64,000 nucleotides of DNA from Paracoccaceae bacterium. GTDB lineage: Bacteria; Pseudomonadota; Alphaproteobacteria; Rhodobacterales; Rhodobacteraceae. The notes beneath the pieces are model-generated. The model was not told the origin of the DNA and ran no database searches. It saw only the letters and a program-made list of their open reading frames with translations. Numbering within the stretch: position 1 is the stretch's first letter; every line of letters starts with the position of its first letter. A program made the translations under genes and the position numbers. Of the stretch, positions 7,721-17,648 are shown piece by piece. The DNA is taken from the NCBI GenBank assembly GCA_002697345.1, contig NZVE01000072.1, positions 129,317-193,316 on the forward strand. The letters run 5' to 3'.

Positions 7721-8022
7721 GGTTAATATTTTATAGTTTCTCACTTATTTTGGTTATGTCCCTTGCTTATTTAGCAAATCTAGAGAGTGTAAAAACAAAG
7801 GCTACAATGCATAGTGCGAATCTTTTACGAACAGAAGTAGATGAATTAAAAGAGGAATTAAATATTTTAAATGCAGAATGGGCCTTATTGAATCGTCCAG
7901 ATAGATTAACTGACTTAGTTAAGTGGCATTATAGGGAGCTGAAGTTAATGCCAATTTCTATAAAGAATTTCAAATCAATTAAATCTGTAGAACTTTCCAA
8001 ACCTTCAAACAGAAAGGAATAA
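7717..8022 (+). CDS. ftsL: Cell-division protein FtsL
   Basis: A 101-residue small bitopic membrane protein: one N-terminal transmembrane segment (residues 2-20) followed by a predicted coiled coil (about 30-60, SANLLRTEVDELKEELNIL). FtsL bridges FtsB and FtsQ and helps activate FtsW-FtsI at the septum. Sequence conservation in this family is low, so the call rests on topology, length and the invariant place between rsmH and ftsI. The ATG overlaps the rsmH stop as ATGA. Confidence 0.9.
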   Translation: MRLIFYSFSLILVMSLAYLANLESVKTKATMHSANLLRTEVDELKEELNILNAEWALLNRPDRLTDLVKWHYRELKLMPISIKNFKSIKSVELSKPSNRKE

Positions 8023-8024
8023 TA

Positions 8025-8069
8025 ATGTCAAAATTTGAATTATTTGTTCTGACTGGAGAAGATGGATGA
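8025..8069 (+). other. Possible 14-codon ORF coupled to ftsI
   Basis: Between ftsL and ftsI, an ATG at 8025 follows AAAGGA (8012-8017) and opens a 14-codon frame (MSKFELFVLTGEDG) whose TGA (8067-8069) overlaps the ftsI ATG (8066-8068). This arrangement would hand ribosomes from ftsL to ftsI. The same sequence also holds the ftsI ribosome site (GGAG, 8054-8057), so coupling is not required. It may be a translational relay or chance. Confidence 0.3.
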
Positions 8070-9844
8070 TTCGAGTTCCTTTACGTCCTTTGGCACATAT
8101 TCTAGCAGTTAGAAGTTCTGGAGGTAATCCTGATGATATTGAAAAACAGAATGTTAACCAACGATATATTGCCTATACTGACTTGACTCAAAAACGAGCT
8201 GAAAGACGGCTATTTTTTGTAGGTATAATGTTTTTAATAAGCTTTGTATTAGTTTGTGCTAGAATGACTGTTTTGGCCTCCTCTGAGGTATCTTCTGTAT
8301 TAACTGAGGTTAGTCCCTCAAATCTTATATCGCAGAGATCAAACATACTTGATCGAAATGGCAATATTCTAGCAACCAATTTACCTACATTCGCCTTGTA
8401 TGCGAGGCCTCAAGTTATGATTCGACCACAGCTTGCAGTAAAAAAATTAATTAAGATTTTTCCAGATTTAAATGCAAAGAAGATGTTAATTGATTTCACT
8501 GGACAGAAGACTTTTCTCTGGGTGAAAGATAAACTAAGCCCAGAGCAACGGCAGGCTGTGCACGAGATTGGCGAACCAGGTTTAATGTACGGACCAAGAG
8601 AGATGCGACTTTATCCTAATGGAAGATTTGCAAGCCATGTATTAGGAGGCACAAGATTTAACAACCAGAGTGCAACAAATGCGGATATGGTTGGTAACGC
8701 GGGTGTGGAAGCAACATTTAATAACTATTTAAGCGATAGGGCTGACGAGGGGAAAGCACTTCAGCTAAGTTTAGATTTAAGTGTACAGGCTGCTGTCGAA
8801 AATATTTTAGGTGGATCAATGAATATAATGCGGGCAAAAGGGGCCACCAGCATTGTTTTAGATGTTATAACTGGTGAAATAATCACGATGGTCTCATTAC
8901 CTGACTTTGATCCAAATAATCGACAAATAGAGTTTGCAGGTGATAACGCTAATAATAACCCCTTATTTAATAGGGCAGTACAAGGTGTTTATGAGTTAGG
9001 ATCCACCTATAAAGTCTTCACAGTAGCAAAGGCTCTTGATTTAGGTTTGGTTGATCCAGAAACAGAAATAGACGTTTTTAGGAAAACCAATATTTTAGGT
9101 ACCGAGGTTCGTGACGACCATTATAAAGTTCCAAAACTTAGCGTAACTGATATACTTACTGAGTCGTCGAATGTAGGGACAGCTACTCTAGCAGCTAAAA
9201 TAGGAAAAAATAATCAAATAAGTATGTTGAAGGATCTAGGCCTTTTCCACCCAACTGAGGTGGAGTTAATAGAAGCAAAGGGCATAACGCCTTTAAAGCC
9301 AAAAAAATGGATTGATAGTTCTACTGTTACAATCTCATATGGTTACGGTCTGTCCATGAGTCCATTACATTTGGCAGTCGCTTACGCCACACTGATAAAT
9401 GGAGGGTTTAAGGTTACTCCTACAATTTTAAAACAAGATAATAAAGACCTAGGTCGTAGGGTTATATCAGCAGAAACTTCTAATCAGTTAAGAAAAATTC
9501 TTAGGAGCGTAGTTCAACGAGGAACTGCAACACTTGGTAATGTAGAAGGATATGAAGTTGGTGGTAAGACAGGGACAGCAAACAAACAAAAAGTTGGAGC
9601 CAGAGGTTATGACAATGACCGGGTAGTTTCAACTTTTGTATCTTTTTTCCCCGTTAAGAGTCCAAGATATGTTCTACTTGTATCTTTCGATGAACCTTCA
9701 TACAGGGGAGGAAAAGAAAAAAATGAAAGAAGTGCAGGGTGGACCGCTGTCCCAGTGGCCGCTGAAATAATAAAACGTATTGCCCCTTTACTGAACTTAC
9801 GGCCTAGCTTTGACACCGATCAAGTGGTGCAATTAGATAGATAA
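8066..9844 (+). CDS. ftsI: Peptidoglycan D,D-transpeptidase FtsI (PBP3)
   Basis: A 592-residue septal class B penicillin-binding protein that cross-links peptidoglycan with the glycosyltransferase FtsW. A cytoplasmic N-terminus of about 46 residues (MIRVPLRPLAHIL...) precedes one transmembrane helix (about 47-68), the PBP dimerisation domain and the transpeptidase domain. The catalytic motifs are complete: S313-T-Y-K316, S367-S-N369 and K501-T-G-T504. The N-terminal extension resembles the Rhodobacteraceae form. GGAG lies 8 bases before the chosen ATG. It is followed by murE after 28 bases. The assignment is firm. Confidence 0.97.
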   Translation: MIRVPLRPLAHILAVRSSGGNPDDIEKQNVNQRYIAYTDLTQKRAERRLFFVGIMFLISFVLVCARMTVLASSEVSSVLTEVSPSNLISQRSNILDRNGNILATNLPTFALYARPQVMIRPQLAVKKLIKIFPDLNAKKMLIDFTGQKTFLWVKDKLSPEQRQAVHEIGEPGLMYGPREMRLYPNGRFASHVLGGTRFNNQSATNADMVGNAGVEATFNNYLSDRADEGKALQLSLDLSVQAAVENILGGSMNIMRAKGATSIVLDVITGEIITMVSLPDFDPNNRQIEFAGDNANNNPLFNRAVQGVYELGSTYKVFTVAKALDLGLVDPETEIDVFRKTNILGTEVRDDHYKVPKLSVTDILTESSNVGTATLAAKIGKNNQISMLKDLGLFHPTEVELIEAKGITPLKPKKWIDSSTVTISYGYGLSMSPLHLAVAYATLINGGFKVTPTILKQDNKDLGRRVISAETSNQLRKILRSVVQRGTATLGNVEGYEVGGKTGTANKQKVGARGYDNDRVVSTFVSFFPVKSPRYVLLVSFDEPSYRGGKEKNERSAGWTAVPVAAEIIKRIAPLLNLRPSFDTDQVVQLDR

Positions 9845-9872
9845 AACTCACTTATGAAAATTAAATGTCTAG

Positions 9873-11357
9873 ATGGTGATTGAAAATAAAAAGAAACTAA
9901 GTGAATTGGGATTTATTTCCTCCCAAAGTGCTGATTTAGAGGTTTTAGGATTGTCTTCGGATAGCCGGACAGTAAAAAAAGGATATCTCTTTGCAGCTTT
10001 GCCTGGTTTGAACTTTCACGGAGCTGAATATTTACAAGAAGCAATCTTGAAGGGTGCTAGTGTCATTTTAACAGATGCGGTTGGAGAAGTGTTATCTCAA
10101 AAATATTTAAAAGGAACCTCGGTAGAGTTAATTGTCACTCAAGATCCTAGGCATGATTTTGCTTGCTGTGCCTCTCTTTGGTTTAGATTTCAGCCTGAAG
10201 TGTTAGTCGCAATAACTGGTACAAACGGTAAGACTAGTGTGGCAAACTTTACTCGTCAGATTTGGGAACTTCTTGGGTGTAAAGCTGCGAATCTGGGAAC
10301 AAATGGTGTTGAGGGAGCTGCAAATTTCTCCTTAAATCATACCACTCCAGATCCATTGTGCTTACATCGGATACTTTCTGAGTTAGTAGCCATTGGAGTG
10401 ACTCATTCGAGTATGGAGGCGTCGTCTCATGGGTTATCTCAAAAGAGACTGGATGGTACAAATTTATTAGCTGCAGCGTTTACAAACCTTTCACATGATC
10501 ATCTTGATTATCACGAGACTTTAGAAAATTATTTTTGTTCCAAAAAAAGTTTATTTTGTCGTATTTTGTCTTCTGAAGGAACCTCTGTTGTAAATATTGA
10601 TAGTGTTTGGGGGAAAAAAATAAGGTCAATTTCAGAAAGCCGAGGGGTTCATGTCCTCACTATCGGAACTGATCCATCTTCAGATCTAAGGATACTCAAT
10701 CAAAGTTTTTATAATGATGGACAAGAGTTAAGGTTCTCATATAAAAATAAGGTAGTTCAACTGAAGCTTAATCTTATCGGTGGGTTTCAGGCAAGCAATA
10801 TCCTTCTTGCAGCGGGCCTGGCAATTGCAACAGGAAGTTTACCCGCCGACGTGTTTGCCGTTATTCCACTAATTAAAACAGTTAAGGGTAGGATGCAACT
10901 TGTTGCGACTCTATCAAATGGTGCATCTATTTATGTAGATTTTGCACATACTCCAGATGCCATTGAGACGGCGATTAAATCGATACGTCCACACATTTTA
11001 GGTCGTGTGAGTATAGTTTTTGGTGCAGGAGGAAATCGAGATAAGGAAAAAAGGAAAATGATGGGTATGGTGGCGCACAAGTGGGCAGATTCTGTATATT
11101 TAACGGATGATAACCCTCGTGATGAGGATCCAGCGACAATTAGATCAATGATTAGATTGGGAGCACCAAATGCCATAGAAATTCCAGACCGTGCTGAGGC
11201 AATATTAATAGCAATATCAAACCTTCAGGCTGGAGATGTCCTTCTAATTTCTGGTAAGGGGCATGAGACTGGTCAAGTTATCGGTGATACTGTCTTTCCT
11301 TTTGATGATATTGAACAGGCAAGCATAGCCGCAACTGCCTTAGAGAGGATTATTTAA
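9873..11357 (+). CDS. murE: UDP-MurNAc-L-Ala-D-Glu:meso-diaminopimelate ligase MurE
   Basis: A 494-residue cytoplasmic Mur ligase that adds meso-diaminopimelate to the growing peptidoglycan peptide with ATP. The P-loop ITGTNGKTS is at about 114-122. The specificity motif DNPR (413-416) marks diaminopimelate, not lysine, as substrate. The C-terminal ISGKGHETGQ loop is also typical. The ATG at 9873 has no strong ribosome site (a GTG three bases on is an alternative), so translation may depend on coupling from ftsI. murF starts one base after its stop. Confidence 0.97.
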   Translation: MVIENKKKLSELGFISSQSADLEVLGLSSDSRTVKKGYLFAALPGLNFHGAEYLQEAILKGASVILTDAVGEVLSQKYLKGTSVELIVTQDPRHDFACCASLWFRFQPEVLVAITGTNGKTSVANFTRQIWELLGCKAANLGTNGVEGAANFSLNHTTPDPLCLHRILSELVAIGVTHSSMEASSHGLSQKRLDGTNLLAAAFTNLSHDHLDYHETLENYFCSKKSLFCRILSSEGTSVVNIDSVWGKKIRSISESRGVHVLTIGTDPSSDLRILNQSFYNDGQELRFSYKNKVVQLKLNLIGGFQASNILLAAGLAIATGSLPADVFAVIPLIKTVKGRMQLVATLSNGASIYVDFAHTPDAIETAIKSIRPHILGRVSIVFGAGGNRDKEKRKMMGMVAHKWADSVYLTDDNPRDEDPATIRSMIRLGAPNAIEIPDRAEAILIAISNLQAGDVLLISGKGHETGQVIGDTVFPFDDIEQASIAATALERII

Positions 11358-11358
11358 G

Positions 11359-12780
11359 GTGTTATGGAATTCTAAAGAACTAGAAGTAATTACTGGAGGG
11401 CATTCAATAAAACCTTTTACGGTCAATGGAGTATCTATAGATACAAGGACATTACAGCCAAACGACTTATTTGTTGCATTAACTGTAAAAAGAGATGGGC
11501 ATGATTTTGTTTTAGAAGCACTAAAAAAGGGCGCCAGTGGTGTTTTAGTTAGTAAAATTCCTGAAGGAGTGTCTTCGGAGTGTCCATTACTTCTTGTGAA
11601 TGAAGTGAAACGGGCTTTAGATTTAATAGGTATCGCAAGCCGAGCGAGGAGTCATGCAAAGATTGTGGCTATTACTGGGTCTGTTGGAAAAACCTCTACT
11701 AAGGAAATGCTTAAGAAATCACTTTCAAAACACTGTTTAGTACATGTTTCTAAAAAAAGTTATAATAATCAGTGGGGCGTTCCATTAAGTTTGGCGAATA
11801 TGCCAGAGAATACCGAAGTTGCAGTTTTTGAAATAGGTATGAACAGTCCAGGTGAAATCTTGCCTTTGACTCGAATGATAAGGCCGCATTTGGCCATAAT
11901 TACTGCAGTAACTACGGCCCATTTAGAATCCTTTTGTTCTGTGGATGAAATTGCGAAGGAAAAAGCTAGTATTCTGGAAGGCTTGGAAGAAAATGGTCTT
12001 GGCATTGTTAACTGTGATTTTGAGAGCTTAGACAAAGCATTGTCTTTGTATTCTTCAGTTAAGTTAATCACATTTGGTAAATTTGTAAAAGCTGACTGGA
12101 GGTTATCTAACATAAAGTTTTCCAATACTAATATGATATGCTCTTTAACTAGTAATATATATGATTTTGATTTCAAAATTAATACATTAGGTGAACACCA
12201 CGCTATCAACGCAACTGCTACTCTATGTGCCGCACACGCAATTGGTGCAGATCTATCGGGTGCTATTTTAGGGTTAGAAAACTGGAAACCTTTCAAAGGG
12301 CGTGGAGAAAGATCTTTGATAAACTGGAAACTTGATAGAGATCAATCTGACTTAGAGCTAATAGATGAATCTTATAACGCAAGTCCAGCATCAGTAGAGG
12401 CTAGTTTGTATACTTTAGCTATTTCAAAGCCTCCAGCTATTCACGGGAGAAGAGTGGCTATATTAGGTGATATGTTAGAGTTAGGGCAGACTGAAAAATC
12501 TTTACATGAAGAAATAGTTAAACATCCATCACTTAAGGATATAAATGTAGTTCACTGCGTTGGGGAGTTAATGAATTCCCTTTTTCAAAATTTACCACCT
12601 GGTAAGCGTGGTTTATTGACATTAACAGCTGCGGATTTTCTTACCAATCTAACAGGGGTACTAAAGCCAGGAGATGTGGTTATGGTTAAAGGGTCACTGT
12701 CAATGAAAATGAACCTGATAGTTGACGCTATTAAGGAATTAGGTCAAGTCGTAGAACTAATAGATGAGGAGAGTATCTAG
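11359..12780 (+). CDS. murF: UDP-MurNAc-tripeptide:D-Ala-D-Ala ligase MurF
   Basis: A 473-residue Mur ligase that attaches D-alanyl-D-alanine to complete the UDP-MurNAc-pentapeptide. The P-loop ITGSVGKTSTKE begins near 105. DESYNASPASVEASL, a MurF hallmark, lies near residue 338, and HGRRVAILGDMLELG follows. The start is GTG at 11359, one base after the murE stop; the nearby ATG at 11364 is out of frame. The stop is followed immediately by the mraY ATG. Its partner supplying D-Ala-D-Ala is ddl, further down the same cluster. Confidence 0.96.
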   Translation: MLWNSKELEVITGGHSIKPFTVNGVSIDTRTLQPNDLFVALTVKRDGHDFVLEALKKGASGVLVSKIPEGVSSECPLLLVNEVKRALDLIGIASRARSHAKIVAITGSVGKTSTKEMLKKSLSKHCLVHVSKKSYNNQWGVPLSLANMPENTEVAVFEIGMNSPGEILPLTRMIRPHLAIITAVTTAHLESFCSVDEIAKEKASILEGLEENGLGIVNCDFESLDKALSLYSSVKLITFGKFVKADWRLSNIKFSNTNMICSLTSNIYDFDFKINTLGEHHAINATATLCAAHAIGADLSGAILGLENWKPFKGRGERSLINWKLDRDQSDLELIDESYNASPASVEASLYTLAISKPPAIHGRRVAILGDMLELGQTEKSLHEEIVKHPSLKDINVVHCVGELMNSLFQNLPPGKRGLLTLTAADFLTNLTGVLKPGDVVMVKGSLSMKMNLIVDAIKELGQVVELIDEESI

Positions 12781-13866
12781 ATGTTTTACTGGTTAACAGT
12801 TTTTTCTGATGGTGGAGATTTCTTTAATTTATTTAGGTATATAACCTTCCGAGCGGGAGGTGCATTTTTTACAGCATTACTTTTTGGATTTATATTTGGT
12901 AGGCCATTAATAAATTTCTTAAAGCGGAAGCAAATCAATGGTCAGCCGATTAGAGCTGATGGTCCAGAGAGTCATATACTGACTAAAGCGGGCACTCCAA
13001 CTATGGGAGGATTGCTTATTTTAGGCGCTTTACTAACCTCTACACTTTTATGGTCACGTTTGGATAACGGGTTCGTTTGGATTGTCCTTTTTGTGACGAT
13101 TGGTTTTGGATTGATTGGCTTTGCTGATGATTATGCAAAGGTTTCCTTAAAATCTCATAAGGGAGTTCCCGGTAAAGTAAGGATTTTTTCTGGGATAATA
13201 ATCTCTGTTATTGCGGCGCTCTTAGCCTCTAGACTGCATCCTGACCCGTTAACTAATCAATTGGCCTTACCCTTTTTAAAAAATGCGCTTATAAATCTTG
13301 GACCATTTTTTATCCTGTTTGGGGCATTTGTTATTCTTGGAGCTGCAAACTCTGTTAACTTAACAGATGGTTTGGACGGTTTAGCAATTATGCCCGTTAT
13401 GATAGCCGCGGCTGCACTAGGCATAATATCCTATGCTGTGGGGAGGGTTGACTTCACTCAGTACCTTGATGTCCATTATGTGCCTGGAACATCAGAGTTA
13501 TTAGTTTTCTCTGCGGGCCTTATTGGCGGTGGGTTGGGTTTCTTATGGTACAATGCTCCGCCAGCTGCCGTTTTTATGGGGGATACAGGTTCACTATCAC
13601 TAGGGGGTGCGTTGGGGGCTATAGCGGTATTAACAAAACACGAACTAGTTATGGGAATAATTGGTGGTTTGTTCGTGGTGGAAGCTTTAAGTGTCATTAT
13701 CCAGGTTTTATATTTTAAACTAACCGGGCGTCGTGTCTTCCTTATGGCACCTATTCATCATCATTTTGAAAAAAAAGGGTGGGCAGAGCCACAAATTGTC
13801 ATTCGATTCTGGATTATTGCGCTGATCCTTGCGATGATTGGTCTTGCAACACTTAAAGTTAGATGA
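12781..13866 (+). CDS. mraY: Phospho-MurNAc-pentapeptide translocase MraY
   Basis: A 361-residue polytopic membrane enzyme with about ten transmembrane helices that transfers phospho-MurNAc-pentapeptide to undecaprenyl phosphate, forming lipid I. The conserved cytoplasmic motifs are all present: GFADDYAKV near residue 115, [13 protein letters not shown] near 195, [12 protein letters not shown] near 265, and the HHHFEKKGW loop near 325. The ATG abuts the murF stop and is preceded by GAGGAG. The stop overlaps the murD start by 4 bases. The assignment is firm. Confidence 0.97.
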   Translation: MFYWLTVFSDGGDFFNLFRYITFRAGGAFFTALLFGFIFGRPLINFLKRKQINGQPIRADGPESHILTKAGTPTMGGLLILGALLTSTLLWSRLDNGFVWIVLFVTIGFGLIGFADDYAKVSLKSHKGVPGKVRIFSGIIISVIAALLASRLHPDPLTNQLALPFLKNALINLGPFFILFGAFVILGAANSVNLTDGLDGLAIMPVMIAAAALGIISYAVGRVDFTQYLDVHYVPGTSELLVFSAGLIGGGLGFLWYNAPPAAVFMGDTGSLSLGGALGAIAVLTKHELVMGIIGGLFVVEALSVIIQVLYFKLTGRRVFLMAPIHHHFEKKGWAEPQIVIRFWIIALILAMIGLATLKVR

Positions 13867-15257
13867 TTGTCTCAGAAATCTATACTAATCAGTCGATTGT
13901 GATTTTAGGACTAGGCAGATCTGGGATTGCACTTGCAGAAGCTTTAACCCAAAGTGGAGCCAAAGTTTTGGTCTGGGATGATAACCCTGATGTATTACTA
14001 AAGGCTTGCGAAAGAGGGTTGGAAGCACTTAATCGGAACAAAAAAGATCAATGGAGAGGAGTAGATATTTTGTTGGTCTCTCCTGGAGTACCATTTTTAT
14101 ACCCTAAAATTCACAACATTATTTTAGAAGCCTCAAAGGCTCAGGTGCCAATTGATAATGACATTGGGATGTTCTTTAATATATTAGAAACTACAAAGAA
14201 GAACTTTAAGATCCCTCCAAAGGTAATAGCCGTTACGGGATCAAATGGTAAATCAACAACTTCATCCTTGATTCATCATATTCTTATAAAAGCAGGAACT
14301 ACCGTACAGTTTGGTGGCAATATAGGCAAAGCTGTTTTTGAACTTAATCCTGTCCAAAACGAAGAGGTTATTGTCTTGGAGTTAAGTTCATATCAATTGG
14401 AGGTTGCAAAGCGATTGTCACCAGATATTGCAATTTTTACAAATTTCTCACCAGATCATTTGGATAGGCATGGTGGAGTGCAAGGTTATTTTTCGGCAAA
14501 AAAGCGTTTATTTGACTCTGGGTACTCTAATACTTCTATTATTAATATTGATTCCAAAGAAGGTTTGTTGTTACTCAATCAGAACGCTTCATCTAATCAG
14601 GATTCACAGTCTATAAGAGTAACTTCAGGACCTTTAACAAATACCAAAGATTGGACCGTTGGTTGCTTTCTTGATAGGTTAGTTGAAATGAAAGAAGGAA
14701 AAGAAGTATTTTCCATGCCTCTCAAGTCACTGAAAAATATACCTGGGGTGCACAACCAAGAGAATATTTGTTTGGCATATGCGGCCTGTAAGGCAATAGG
14801 TATTGAATCAAAAGTGATTAAGGCTGCAGTAAAAAGCTATGTTGGCTTGAAACATAGAATTCAACTTGTGGGAATTAGGCATGGTGTAAAATATATAAAT
14901 GATAGCAAGGCGACAAATAGTGATAGCGCTTCTGTTGCGTTAAAAACGTTTAAAAATATTCATTGGATTTGCGGAGGTGAAAAAAAAGAAGAGAAATTAA
15001 CTAATTTAGCATTTAATGCTAAGTTCGTAAAAAAAGTCTATGTTATTGGAGAAGATCCAACTGAGTTTGCAGCACAATTAGGGTTTGACCCTCATGAGCT
15101 GTGTGGTTCGATGGAAGACGCAGTCAAGTTGGCCTCTGAAGAGGCGATACCGGGAGATATTGTGTTACTATCGCCCGCAGCGGCAAGTTTTGATCAATAT
15201 CAGAATTTTGAGAAAAGAGGTGAACATTTTATAGAACTCGTTAAGAAAATTTTATAA
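13863..15257 (+). CDS. murD: UDP-MurNAc-L-Ala:D-Glu ligase MurD
   Basis: A 464-residue cytoplasmic Mur ligase that adds D-glutamate. The N-terminal Rossmann-like domain starts [16 protein letters not shown], the P-loop is [10 protein letters not shown] (124-133), and the C-terminal domain carries [15 protein letters not shown] and [19 protein letters not shown], the usual MurD ending. ATGA overlap with mraY points to coupled translation. It is followed by 124 bases before ftsW, the first real gap in this part of the cluster, which could hold an internal promoter. Confidence 0.97.
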   Translation: MIVSEIYTNQSIVILGLGRSGIALAEALTQSGAKVLVWDDNPDVLLKACERGLEALNRNKKDQWRGVDILLVSPGVPFLYPKIHNIILEASKAQVPIDNDIGMFFNILETTKKNFKIPPKVIAVTGSNGKSTTSSLIHHILIKAGTTVQFGGNIGKAVFELNPVQNEEVIVLELSSYQLEVAKRLSPDIAIFTNFSPDHLDRHGGVQGYFSAKKRLFDSGYSNTSIINIDSKEGLLLLNQNASSNQDSQSIRVTSGPLTNTKDWTVGCFLDRLVEMKEGKEVFSMPLKSLKNIPGVHNQENICLAYAACKAIGIESKVIKAAVKSYVGLKHRIQLVGIRHGVKYINDSKATNSDSASVALKTFKNIHWICGGEKKEEKLTNLAFNAKFVKKVYVIGEDPTEFAAQLGFDPHELCGSMEDAVKLASEEAIPGDIVLLSPAAASFDQYQNFEKRGEHFIELVKKIL

Positions 15258-15381
15258 ATTCCTCTTAAAATATATTTACTTTAGTTTATAATCTTTTACT
15301 GGATTGATCGGGGTTTTAAGCGTAGAATAATACATAGATCCGAATAAATCGGGCAAGCGAGGCAGTTTTGGCAAAATTCTC

Positions 15382-16554
15382 ATGACTGAGATGGTCTATG
15401 GTACAGTGAAGCACTCATCAGCTGAGCCTTCTCTTTCCAAATGGTTACACTCTATAGATAGGTGGTCTATCCTATGTGTATTAACTCTTTTTGGAATTGG
15501 ACTTCTTTTAGGTTTATCTTCTTCCCCACCTCTTGCGGAAAAAAACGAATACTCTCCCTTTTATTACGTCTATAAGCAAGTAGTTTTTGGTTCCTTGGCA
15601 CTTTCCTGCATGTTTATTTTTTCAACATTATCAAAAACGAGCATTCGACGTTTCGCTGTATTATTTTTTCTTGTTACGTTTATTGCGCTTGCTTTATTAC
15701 CAGTTTTTGGAACTGATTTTGGTAAGGGAGCGACTAGGTGGTATTCTTTTGGGCTAGGGTCCTTTCAGCCCTCAGAATTTTTAAAACCTGTTTTTGTAGT
15801 GCTCTCAGCATGGCTTATAGCTGAAAGTCAAAAAATAAATGGACCACCTGGGAACTTTATCTCTTTTTTTATAGCGATGTTAATAACTATTCTTTTGGTA
15901 ATTCAGCCTGATTTTGGGCAGGCAATGTTAATATTGTTTGGATGGAGCGTGGTTTATTTTGTAGGTGGAGCGTCAATAGTTCTTTTACTAATTATAGCTT
16001 TTGCAACTATTTGTTTAGGTTTCGTTATGTACAGCATATCAGAGCACTTTCGTCGGAGAATTGATGGATTTTTATCTGTTGATATTGATCCAACCACGCA
16101 GATTGGATTTGTTAGTAATGCTATTAGAGAAGGCGGTTGGTTTGGTGTTGGAGTGGGTAAAGGAGAAGTAAAATGGTCACTTCCTGACGCACACACAGAC
16201 TTCATAATTGCGGTGGCTGCCGAAGAGTATGGGCTAATTTTAGTGACTGTAATTATTTCTTTATATATTACAGTGACGATTAGGAGTCTTCACCGCTTAA
16301 TGAATAAGAAAGATCCTTTTGCTCGTTTGGCGGGTGTGGGCTTAACAGCAATGTTTGCTATGCAGGCATTAATCAACATGGGTGTTGCTGTAAGGCTACT
16401 TCCGGCAAAAGGCATGACCTTACCATTTATTTCAAATGGTGGATCGTCATTAATCGCCACAGGGATTGCTCTAGGAATGTTATTAGTTTTCACTAAGTTA
16501 GAACCTCAAGGGGACGTTAGAGACCTTTTAGTGAAGAGGCGAAAAGGTCGATGA
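15382..16554 (+). CDS. ftsW: Lipid II polymerase FtsW (SEDS family)
   Basis: A 390-residue SEDS-family membrane glycosyltransferase that polymerises lipid II at the septum with FtsI. About ten transmembrane segments are visible, with the family motifs LPVFGTDFGKGATRWYS, QPSEFLKP and LPDAHTDFIIAVAAEEYG, and the C-terminal NMGVAVRLLPAKGMTLPFIS. The start MTEMVYG matches the Rhodobacterales FtsW N-terminus I recall, which supports the ATG at 15382 over the ATG at 15391. The preceding 124 bases have TTGATC near 15303 but no convincing -10 box. murG overlaps its stop by 4 bases. Confidence 0.96.
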   Translation: MTEMVYGTVKHSSAEPSLSKWLHSIDRWSILCVLTLFGIGLLLGLSSSPPLAEKNEYSPFYYVYKQVVFGSLALSCMFIFSTLSKTSIRRFAVLFFLVTFIALALLPVFGTDFGKGATRWYSFGLGSFQPSEFLKPVFVVLSAWLIAESQKINGPPGNFISFFIAMLITILLVIQPDFGQAMLILFGWSVVYFVGGASIVLLLIIAFATICLGFVMYSISEHFRRRIDGFLSVDIDPTTQIGFVSNAIREGGWFGVGVGKGEVKWSLPDAHTDFIIAVAAEEYGLILVTVIISLYITVTIRSLHRLMNKKDPFARLAGVGLTAMFAMQALINMGVAVRLLPAKGMTLPFISNGGSSLIATGIALGMLLVFTKLEPQGDVRDLLVKRRKGR

Positions 16555-17648
16555 AAAAAAAACGAATTTTACTAGCTGCTGGTGGTACAGGTGGTCACAT
16601 GTTTCCAGCTCAAGCATTATCTGAGGTTTTATTAAAAGATGGTTGGACAGTTGGATTATCTACTGATGTAAGAGGTTCTCGGTTTTTAGACAGTTTTCCT
16701 TCAGATATTAAGGTCGCCATTTCGGATTCGGGCACATTTTCCAGTAGTGGAATTATAAAAAAAATTAGTACTCCTTGGCGGATAATTAAAGGAACTATTT
16801 CTACGCTAATAAATTTTAACCGTGAGAGACCGGATGTAATTGTCGGATTTGGGGGTTATCCTTCTATCCCAGCATTATTAACAGCTAGGTTGTTGGGCAT
16901 CCCGTTCATCTTGCACGAACAAAATGGTATTTTAGGCTTAGTTAATAAAATTTTTTCCAAATATGCTAACGTGGTTGCCTGTGGCACGTGGCCAACAAGT
17001 GCACCAGAAAAAACAAACTTAGTATTCACTGGTAACCCTGTAAGGGCTTCAATTCTTAAGAGATCAGGGTCTCCCTATATTTGCCCAGGGGATTATCCAA
17101 TGAGCTTGGTTGTGGTCGGAGGAAGTCAGGGGGCTACTGTATTGTCAAAAATTGTACCAATAGCACTTTCTAAACTGCCTCTTGAGATTTTAAAAAACTT
17201 AAGAGTAAGTCATCAAGCTCGTAGTGAAGATATTATTGCGGTTTCAAAGTGCTATGAGAGTATGGGAGTGCAGGCTTTTGTAAAACCATTTTTTGATGAT
17301 ATACCCAGTAGATATTCTGAGGCGCAATTAGTAATATCCCGGTCTGGTGCTTCATCAGTTGCTGATATTTCTATTATTGGACGTCCATCTATTTTAATAC
17401 CGTTTGCCGCTGCTATCGCTGATCATCAATCAGCAAATGCATCACAATTAAAAGCCTCTGGTGGTGCAATTGTAATTCAAGAGTCTGAGCTTACATCGGA
17501 GAAATTAGCAACAAAAATTACTCAAATTTTAATGTTTCCGGAGGTTGCACAAGAAATGGCAAATCAGGCGTTTAAATGTGGGAACCCTAATGCTGTCGAA
17601 AAACTTCAAGCGGTAGTCAAATCAGTCGTTGACGGTACATCAGTATGA
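16551..17648 (+). CDS. murG: UDP-GlcNAc:lipid I N-acetylglucosaminyltransferase MurG
   Basis: A 365-residue GT28 glycosyltransferase on the cytoplasmic face of the membrane that turns lipid I into lipid II. Motifs are the N-terminal glycine-rich loop [13 protein letters not shown] (from residue 11), [35 protein letters not shown] and the donor-binding [11 protein letters not shown]. The ATG overlaps the ftsW stop, and its own stop overlaps murC, giving an unbroken ftsW-murG-murC translational unit. Confidence 0.97.
   Translation: MKKKRILLAAGGTGGHMFPAQALSEVLLKDGWTVGLSTDVRGSRFLDSFPSDIKVAISDSGTFSSSGIIKKISTPWRIIKGTISTLINFNRERPDVIVGFGGYPSIPALLTARLLGIPFILHEQNGILGLVNKIFSKYANVVACGTWPTSAPEKTNLVFTGNPVRASILKRSGSPYICPGDYPMSLVVVGGSQGATVLSKIVPIALSKLPLEILKNLRVSHQARSEDIIAVSKCYESMGVQAFVKPFFDDIPSRYSEAQLVISRSGASSVADISIIGRPSILIPFAAAIADHQSANASQLKASGGAIVIQESELTSEKLATKITQILMFPEVAQEMANQAFKCGNPNAVEKLQAVVKSVVDGTSV

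Noticed and set aside
9854..9883. 9-codon ORF overlapping the murE start
   Set aside because: It has no ribosome box, unlike the other short ORFs noted, so it is probably chance.
11769..12296. 175-codon open frame on the minus strand within murF
   Set aside because: It lies wholly antisense to a strongly conserved ligase, lacks a ribosome site and shows no family motif; a shadow frame.
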